64,000 bases of DNA. It comes from Kappaphycus alvarezii (taxonomy: Eukaryota; Rhodophyta; Florideophyceae; Gigartinales; Solieriaceae). The notes beneath the pieces are model-generated. The model made no database searches. It was given only the letters and a program-made list of their open reading frames with translations, and had not been told where the DNA came from. Shown in pieces: positions 56,760 to 64,000 of this stretch. How positions within the stretch are numbered: the first letter of the stretch is position 1; each line of letters opens with the position of its first letter. The translations under genes and the position numbers were made by a program. The stretch covers positions 992,001 to 1,056,000 of the forward strand of contig NADL03000699.1 in the NCBI GenBank assembly GCA_002205965.3, given 5' to 3'.

Positions 56760-59030
56760 GGTGGTTAACCGAAGCATTAACGTATTGCACAAGCCTGGGA
56801 AGATCCGTCCCATCGCGGTCGGCTCTGTCCTCCGGCGCCTGGTCACGAAGACGCTGCTCCCGTCGGCTATTGACGACTCCCGTGCATTTCTGGCCCCCTT
56901 CCAAACTGCCAATGGCATCAAGGCAGGCATGGATGCGATCGTCCATGACGTTCGCACGATGTTGCGAAGGGTGTCGTCGGATCCAAACGTCGCCACCGTC
57001 CTCATTGATGCCCGGAACGCTTTCAACTGCGTCGATCGGCAAGCAATGCTCGACATGCTGCCAGCCCGTGCCCCCACACTTGCCCGATTCGCAAACATGG
57101 TGTACGGTCGATCCCGACCACCGCTAATCGTCCCAAACCGGGAGAAGACGATGCTTTCTAGCGCCCAGGGAACCCAGCAAGGGGACCCTGCGAGTATGCT
57201 GTTGTTCTCGTTGACGATACAACCGCTCATCAGGCGGGTCGCCGACGAGGAGGGTATCATTTTAAATCAGTGGTACACCGACGACGGTACAATCATTGGA
57301 TCACTGGAGGGCCTACGGCGAGCACTACGGTCCCTCGCGCTCTACGGTCCGTCATACGGTCTGTTTACTGACCCTCGCAAGACACGCATCTCCTGGCCGC
57401 ACACTCCGCCAGCTGACCGCGCTGCTTTCCTGGCCGAGTTCCCGCTTGCAGAATGCGCCGGCGATGGTTTCGAGCTCCTCGGGGGCCCCGTTGGGTAACG
57501 CTGCTTTCACGAAAACATTCTTACGCCGCAAGGTAGAGGGGTGCCGTCGCACCCTGGCGCTGCTGGAAAGGGTCCAAGACCCCAGGGCCCGCTTCCACAT
57601 GCACCGCTTATGTGCATCCGCATGCCGGGTGCTTCACGCGTTTCGGCTTGCGGACCCTCAGCATGCCGCGGAGCCTGCACGGGAGTTCGACTCCGTGCAG
57701 CGAGCCGCTTACGGCACGCTCCATAAGGTCCCCCTCACCGACGACGCATGGGAACAAGCTTGTCTCCCCCTCCGTCTCGGGGGCACGGGTTCTCAAGGAT
57801 TGGCCCTGCACTGCACGCGGCTGTCGCCGCCAGCATTCTGGAAGCTGCCCCCGCCCGCCTACGCACCGCAGACTACGCAACACCCCGCTCCGTCGCCGTC
57901 CTTGGGAAACAGGCACGGGGCGATCGACACTTCCTCGTCAACCAGGCTCGCCGGCCCCTGCGCGATTTCGTCCGACAGATCCAAGATGACCCGTTTGCCA
58001 CCGACCTAGGCCCCTTTGAACCCGCCTCCCTTGCCGCCATGCCCGTCAACCTCCAATCTCATCTAAATCGGGCGCAGCAAGAAGCCAGGGCAAAGGAGTT
58101 TTGGAGGATGAACTATGGAAGAGAGTGCCACATCCTAGCTGCCACGCCGACACGTCCACACGTCGCCGGATTCGAGGCTTGGCCTTCCGTAACACCAGTG
58201 CGGCGGCGTTCTTATGGGCCCACCCCACCACAGCGACGAAGTGTCATCAGCACACTGGAGCATCATGCTGCGCAGGCACCTCGGTCTCCCAGTCTACACA
58301 GACTCGGTGCCATTGAAATGCCACCACTGCCAGCAGGACATGGATGTCCACGGTGACCATGCCGCCGACCGCTGCGTCTCAGAGTTCGGGCGCATTCACC
58401 GCCACAACTCCGTTCGCAATGTGTTCGCGTGGCACGTGTTCCGCGCCGCCGGCCTTGACTACGAGTTCGAAGCTGAGAATCTCCTCCCCGGGACGGACTA
58501 CAGGCCCGCTGACATTCTCCTCGTGCATCCCCCCCGTGACACTGAAGCTGCCCTACCAGACCGACCCATTGCATGTGACGTCGCCGTCACGTCTCCGTTC
58601 AAGCAGACCTCCATCACCAAAGCGACGCAAGTCGCCGGTGGGGCTGCCGCCGTCATGCACCATCGCAAGATCCAGGACCTACAGCACAAGCTGTCAAGGG
58701 CCTGGTCCCCCCCTCTCTGCCCTCCCGGGACCCAGGTTTCCGATTCCAACCTCTGGTATTTGACTCCCTCGGTGCCCCTTCTCCGGATACCGCATTATTT
58801 ATCGAAGAGTTTGTGCCACGTGTAGCCACGAAATGCCACACCTCGGACGCTACGATTCGCACACGCATCTACCAGCGTATCAGTTGCACTTTGTGGTCGT
58901 CGGTGGCTATGGCCATCATATCGCGGGCCCCACTGCACGTGACCGATGTGGTCCATCCAGTTAGCTCGTAACTGAGTAGTCGGTCAGTCGGTGTACACTC
59001 AAGATAAGTAAAAAGAGTAAAAGATTCTCT
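56760..59030 (+). mobile_element. LINE family 1, copy B: RT plus restriction-like endonuclease
   Basis: The most informative copy. The RT is open from 56761 to 57498: G-K-I-R-P-I-A-V-G-S-V-L-R-R-L, V-L-I-D-A-R-N-A-F-N, G-T-Q-Q-G-D-P-A-S-M, Q-W-Y-T-D-D-G-T-I-I-G (Thr where other copies have Ala), and F-E-L-L-G-G-P. After frame changes near 57480 and 57760 the linker follows, then an open frame 58214-58825 with the zinc knuckle (C-x2-C-x9-H-x4-C), R-H-N, R-P-A-D-I-L-L and A-C-D-V-A-V. This RT-then-RLE order is that of early-branching, site-preferring LINEs (R2-like group). The 3' UTR ends near 59030. It is dead because of the frame changes, but recent enough to match the left copy closely. Confidence 0.9.
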
Positions 59031-59088
59031 GTACTGGACTTAACAACTGTAGAAGGCAGATACTGTACGTACTGTAATACGCTGTTCC

Positions 59089-59300
59089 TCAAGGAGTACA
59101 TTGCTCGTATCGCAGAGAATTAACATAACCACAGGAGTGATCCGCGGGCGCCTTTAGCAACGCATGAGTTGCACATTGTGGTCTTTTATTGCAATGTCGA
59201 TTCTGTCGCGAGCCCCACTGCACGTGACCGACGTGTAACATCCGGACATTTCTTTGCGGAATAGTCGGACCTGCAGTGAACATGATAGATACTCATTGAA
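59089..59300 (+). mobile_element. LINE 3' end fragment
   Basis: CTTTAGCAACGCATGAGTTG leads into CCACTGCACGTGACCGACGT, the stop-codon region of LINE family 1, so about 150-200 bp of a 3' end remains. Confidence 0.6.
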
Positions 59301-59349
59301 GTAAAGTGTCTCTTCTCATCTCTGTGGATTACCAATTCGAGACTCCGCT

Positions 59350-59870
59350 CTTAATAGCTGACACCGATCTACGACCAGCAGACCTCCTTGTCCCCGTCTT
59401 CCTCCCGTCGGATCCCGGGAGCGGCCAATCGCCTGTGACGTCACCATCGTTTCGCCGTATACATCTGCCTCCGTCACAGCAGCGACGAAAGCCGCTGCAG
59501 GCGCCGCTGCTCAGGCCTTCCGATACAAGGTCGAGGACCTCGAGCGCAAGCTCTCCCGCCGCCTGGTACCACCCTCTGACAACCCCTCTCGCGACCCGGG
59601 CTTCCGTTTCCAACCCATCCCCTTTGATTCTCTTGGTGCGCCATCCTTCCCGCTTTCCTGTTTCTAGAAGAGTACATACCGCGCATTGCGCCCCGCTACC
59701 TCACCACCGCTGCTACGATTCGCACGCGCACCTATCAGCGCCTCACTTGTGCGCTTTGGCCATCGGTGGCTAGTAAAGCAGTTGAGCCCGAGAGATGATG
59801 GCCATAGCCACCGATGGCCGAAGCGCTAAAGAAACTTAAACAAGTGAGGCGCTGATAGGTGTACACTTCA
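59350..59870. mobile_element. fold-back pair of LINE 3' fragments
   Basis: A plus fragment (59350-59775, with D-L-R-P-A-D-L-L, then a tail matching 2860-3000 of the minus copy) is followed at once by a minus fragment (59790-59870). Exact complements lie at 59729-59750 and 59840-59861 (22 bp), and at 59758-59772 and 59805-59819 (15 bp). The two pieces can fold on each other. Confidence 0.75.
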
Positions 59871-59973
59871 GAGACATGAGTAAAGAGAGTTGTGGAGGTT
59901 CCCCGTTCAAGAAATCGGGAAATGGTTTGAGCGCCGGTCTCGAGATCAACGCCGGCAGTGCCATATATGTCCA

Positions 59974-60405
59974 TCACCATAGGATGAGTCCACATGCGCT
60001 CCTGCGCGCAGGTGCAGTAAACGGGCAGCGGTGTTGCTTGTCAGTCTCCTGAATACCGCGGCGGCAGTTTCGTCCAACACACCATGTCGTACGGCTGCCC
60101 TTGCGCCAGCCTTGTGAGATAGGCGCGGCTGACTCTGTCTCCTTTTCAGACCATCCGATACATAGAACTACTCCCCCGTCTCGAGAAATAGCCGTCCGGC
60201 ATATCCGATCAGTTTCGCACCCCAGAATTTCCCCCCGTCTCCTGAGTAGAGATACGCGAATGAAACATGTTCGAAAAAGTGGCGTGTACTGGCCGCCTCT
60301 TGCGTGCGGGCTTACAAACGATGCATCGAAATCTAGCGGCTGGGCAGCGAGTTCCTGATTGTCGATGAATGTATACATGTGTAGTTGTTCGGACGGAGAG
60401 GACAC
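59974..60405 (-). CDS. open frame of unknown nature
   Basis: 143 codons without a recognised domain, with several Arg-rich stretches and Trp/Cys near the end (T-T-W-C-V-G-R-N-C-R). A neighbouring minus frame (59995-59735) may continue it into LINE sequence. It may be transposon-derived or chance. Confidence 0.25.
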   Translation of the reverse strand: MSSPSEQLHMYTFIDNQELAAQPLDFDASFVSPHARGGQYTPLFRTCFIRVSLLRRRGEILGCETDRICRTAISRDGGVVLCIGWSEKETESAAPISQGWRKGSRTTWCVGRNCRRGIQETDKQHRCPFTAPARRSACGLILW

Positions 60406-60739
60406 TTCATTGCTTCCAGTTCACGTTTGTGAACGCCTTCCTCACAACCCCTCCGGTTGTCAGCCTTCTGAGCTCCCACAACAAACACACACCCTATTCC
60501 TCCCCCCGTTCGTAAACTTCCTTGCTCCCTCTCACTCCAGAATTCGAAACTTCAACCCTTTTCACTAGTCTTAACACCACCAAGTCGGACAGTCATCTAT
60601 TCCGGGCGCTGAATTTTCAGGCAACGTGAACTGTTGTGTTTGTCTTTTGGCTACCTCGAACAAGCAGAACTTCTGTTTTCTTACTGACATCTACATACAG
60701 TAGCAGCCATCCCCGGTGAAGCCCTCCAGGACGATCAAA
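60406..60739. other. spacer
   Basis: C-rich on plus with no supported gene. Confidence 0.35.
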
Positions 60740-60990
60740 ACTGGGATGGAAGTTTGTGCCGCTAGCCTTCGACTCACTTGGATCGCCGTCTGCGACGACG
60801 TCGAAGGTAATCGACGAATACGCGGCCGCTGTCGCAACCCGCAGCGGATGCTCGACGGAAGAAGTGAAGACTCGGCTTTATCAGCAGCTTAGTTATGCGA
60901 TTTGGTCCACCTGTGCCGCGTCTGTAATATATCGCGCCCCACAACATGCAGAGTTTAGCCACCCTATTACAATGGGGTATTCAAGACTTT
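60740..60990 (+). mobile_element. LINE 3' fragment, diverged
   Basis: The frame 60756-61025 reads L-A-F-D-S-L-G-S-P-S, then R-L-Y-Q-Q-L-S-Y-A-I-W-S-T and V-I-Y-R-A-P, the C-terminal tail shared by the LINE family 1 relatives. It is a different subfamily from copies A and B. Confidence 0.65.
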
Positions 60991-62477
60991 GCATGTTGCA
61001 CCTGCATATGTCTGTGGTGAATTAACCAATTAGAGAAACACAAACACTTTATCGAAGCAAATAGCTAACAGCAACAGGGATAACTAAATAAGTACGCATT
61101 ACAGCAATCAGGGATAACTTATGCAGCTTACATGCTCCAGTAGTTGGGATTGATTTGAACCTTTGTGTTGGACGTTTGCTCGAGACAGAACTGGTAATGG
61201 CAGGGTTAAAAATGCTTGATCACTCGAATCCTCGGATGCTGCTGTACAGCGGCTATGGGCGCGGGGCGCTTCTTCCGGGGATGGTACCCAAAGGGGTGTA
61301 GTGTGAAATCTTCCGTTTGGTGTCAACCTTACTTGTCTTGAGTGAACGTACGCTGCCAGCAATGGCCGGCCTGCGGAGGCACACGAAGGGGAGAGGACGT
61401 TCCAGAGAAAAGGCGGGTGAGTTGCCAGGACCGAGATAAATGACCTGGAGTAATGGAATGGTGGAAATGGATGAGGTGATCGGCGTGTCTCCCCAGACGC
61501 TGACATTCTTGTCCGGTTCCATTCGTTCCATTATGCGTACGCTTGGGTAAACTCTTTTGATTTGGTGTGTTCGCGTCGCAAGAGTTGTAAGGAGAGTAGT
61601 GCGGTCATACGCCCGTGACTATTATGCGCGTTGATCCTCTGACCAGAACCAAATCAAAACTTCCACCGGTTGCTGCGTTTGCGTAAGACTTGAATCATAA
61701 TATCCATAATAGAAAAAATCATAACATAAAATATAACATAAATCAAGAACAAAAGACGGCTTTTGATTGGGCCATGAAGGATGAATGGAGGACGGGAGGC
61801 GGGAGAACAAGCGACGACTTGAGGTACCAGAAGTTGTGGCTAAGGTTTCCAAGATTTCGGTTATATAGAACTGTTCGACGGGTTCTGATCGCACATCAAG
61901 TCCTTGAGCAACAGTAAGCTGCCAACGTTGTCATATCTCGAGTGGTTTACAGTCCGTCGGATGCAAATGCAACTGAGATGCGGGCGTGACAGCGTGACTT
62001 GCTTCCAGTTTTGGATCAGAGCCACGTCGAAGCCTCCTTATCATGTTCACCCATAATTTTCCAATCATTCCACCGAATTAAAACAATAGAGAAAACCAAA
62101 TGTACCAGAGGTACGTGATGACGAGAGGGAGGTCACAGCAAGTGACCGAAGAAAAAGAGCGAATCATCACATTGCATCATCCTAGCATCCAGATAGGACT
62201 CGCGGAATGTGCGTCCAGCAGACCACTCTCCCATATCAATATGCGATATTCTTGAACCCCAATCGCTGCATATTCCGATGCGGCACCCATGGGCAGCGAG
62301 TGCGAGGACCAAGAAACTTGGGCGGAGGTGTAACTTGAGCACGAGCGAGACAAAACTGGAGCCAAAGAGTAGTGGTTCTTGCGCTAGTGGAAAGATGAGT
62401 CCCAGGTAAAGCCCAATAATATTTGCTCCCGGATCGGTTCGATCGGCTTATAGTATCATAACGACGGACCAGGTCGA
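60991..62477. other. unassigned stretch
   Basis: Two overlapping minus frames at 61531-61108 (92 and 132 codons) lack domains. 61690-61760 is AT-rich. The part near 62100-62477 may be the non-coding end of the DIRS-like element. Confidence 0.35.
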
Positions 62478-63988
62478 TCAAGCTAGTATCGAAGGGGGAT
62501 TTCGGCGGTAAGCAAGGGTATGAGCCACCCGGTTGCGATTCTTCCGAAGCGCGATGGCGATGTTGATTGAATCCGGAGTGACGGTGATGTTGGTCAGCAA
62601 CAGATAGACCCCAGCTTCGCCACGTACAAAGAAAATGTAGCTGAAGAGTACAGCGCAGGTGTTGGGTAGAAATTCTAGATCAGTGTCCGGAGAGGCGAGT
62701 GCGAGAGCGCAGATTCGACGAGCAACTGAGATTGACAGAGCACGCCGCTCTGTAAGCGGGTCTGAGAGCAACTTTCGGTCTCTGTCCCCTTGTTGAAAGG
62801 CATCCACAGCCAATTGTATGAGTGGTGTGAGTGACAGAGACCGCCCAATACGAGTGTGCGCCGTAGTGACAGCCGAGAGATAGTTGCGTACTGAGCCCGC
62901 ACTGATCTTGTTTTCCTCGAAAAGCCAACCCAGATTCCGAAGGACAGCGCCTTCATTTCCAGAGAGTGGGTCAATACCATCTTGAGAGCAGAATACCAGC
63001 CTTTTCTTCCACAAAATTACATTTGATCTCCACGTGTTCGGTGCTATCGCTTTCGGCATAAGACGAGCGATCGTAGTACCCCCAGTAGTCGCCCCAGCCC
63101 CAGCTACTGTAAGCACCGATTGTTGTAGCGTGACGGCCAGAGGTAGAGTCGGGGTTTCTTCTGCTAGATTTTCCAGGCGGCCAATTTCCACGGAGGAGCG
63201 GGCATTGTCTTCGGGGCCCAAACTGGCGGGAGGTAAAGATCTTCTGCGTCGAAAACGTGCGGACGAGCCAAACGGAACAATTTCGTGTACCATTGCTGAG
63301 CGGGCCAGCAAGGCGTGACCAGCATTCCATTCGCCTGTTCGTGGCAGATCTTGTTCACGACGAGTGGAATCAATTTGAGAGGAGGATTCCAAAAATTGAG
63401 CTCTGAACGCCGGTCTTGTTGTAGCGCGTTGATCCCCAGGGAGCCAGGACACGCGAATTCGCTGTTGAACTTGGCGCAGACCTTGTTGCTGCTTTCGGCG
63501 AACCGGTCGATAGTCGGACGGTATGATTCCAGCAGCGGTCGGAGTGTCTCCTGATTGATCCTCCAGTCGTCGAGGGTGTGTAGTCGTGACAACCGATCTG
63601 CGAATCGATTGACTGCTGACGGGAGGTAACGTGCCTCTGTGGAGATTCCCAGCTTCTGTAACAAGCGGTGTAACACGCGGAGTTCTTGCATGAGTGGTCG
63701 GGACTTGGTTTTCGTGGTATTTAGAAATGCCACCACTCTTTGGTTGTCCTCCCATACTCTGAGGTGATTCCCTGACCTGAGCATGTTGGCGAACGACCGG
63801 ATGTTGTCCGTCACGGCGCGGAGTTCCAAGAATGTTATTGGCTTGACGCGAAGAAGAGGATCCCATAAGCCACGAGCTTCCCACGTTCCTTCGGTCCCCG
63901 GTTGCAAATTGGAGCCCAAGGTCCCCCCTTGACCGATGGTAGTCGATGCGTCTGAATGGAGCGCCAGCGTAGGGGATGGGGTCGACAC
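62478..63988 (-). mobile_element. DIRS-like tyrosine-recombinase retroelement, partial, runs to the window edge
   Basis: Two overlapping minus frames, as this order is known to use. One (63988-63164) holds RNase H: L-H-S-D-A-S, F-L-E-L-R-A-V and E-D-N-Q-R-V-V-A-F-L-N, then C-A-K-F-N-S, typical of the RNase H end of tyrosine-recombinase elements. The other (63884-62478) holds the start of a tyrosine recombinase (S-V-R-N-Y-L-S-A-V near 62890, and the first catalytic-Arg region F-F-V-R-G-E-A-G near 62620). The expected distal recombinase motifs are not seen, so the copy is incomplete. The RT would lie beyond the window. It looks younger than the gypsy relics. Confidence 0.75.
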
Positions 63989-64000
63989 GGGCCTCTCTGG

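Overview
This window looks like nuclear DNA from a eukaryotic alga, most likely a red alga; that is an inference, not a proof. The few host-type genes are uninterrupted or nearly so. One carries a plastid-type leader that begins M-A-F, a phenylalanine-first start typical of rhodophyte and glaucophyte transit peptides. Everything else is dominated by transposable elements of eukaryotic classes: PIF/Harbinger, Tc1/mariner, pogo, LINEs with a restriction-like endonuclease, Ty3/gypsy relics and a DIRS-type retroelement. I see no bacterial operons, no CRISPR array, and no rRNA or tRNA that I can support.

Host-type genes. (1) 5587-6983: staphylococcal-nuclease-like protein with a C-terminal lamin-tail domain, interrupted by one frame shift at a run of nine T. 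(2) 21881-22384 (minus): small secreted coiled-coil protein with a TATA box. (3) 46192-47666: membrane protein with about three membrane spans, also with one late frame shift. (4) 51726-52169: short protein with a plastid-type leader. Several have pyrimidine-rich 5' halves and purine-rich 3' halves, and short arrays of the pentamer TACTG/CAGTA sit in their flanks.

Mobile DNA, left to right. 1.2-1.46 kb and 2.59-3.9 kb: 3' fragments of a LINE (minus), the second abutting a perfect 32-bp palindrome. 7.17-9.99 kb: a complete two-gene PIF/Harbinger transposon with 16-bp inverted ends and TAA target duplications. 10.0-11.8 kb: gag relic of an LTR element. 14.0-16.25 kb: Ty3/gypsy pol relic. 16.3-17.6 kb: a solo copy of a repeat carrying an acidic ORF. 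18.0-19.5 kb: a second LINE family. 24.2-25.2 kb: dead Tc1-like transposase. 26.3-27.6 kb: another acidic-ORF repeat. 28.6-32.9 kb: AT-rich, eroded, gene-less DNA. 32.9-39.4 kb: the most interesting structure, a decayed pogo-type transposase lying between two inverted ~1.4-kb arms, each carrying the acidic ORF. 40.2-45.1 kb: second Ty3/gypsy relic with a candidate LTR. 47.8-50.5 kb and 54.6-60.99 kb: LINE copies, including two head-to-head copies with ~1.27-kb inverted arms. 62.5-64.0 kb: RNase H and tyrosine recombinase of a DIRS-like element running off the window.

The host genes form no evident pathway together. The window is mainly a record of nested, mostly dead transposons around four host-type genes. 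The candidate for something undescribed is the family of acidic ORFs (four copies) with conserved 3' hairpins and inner tandem repeats, two of which form the arms of the pogo element.
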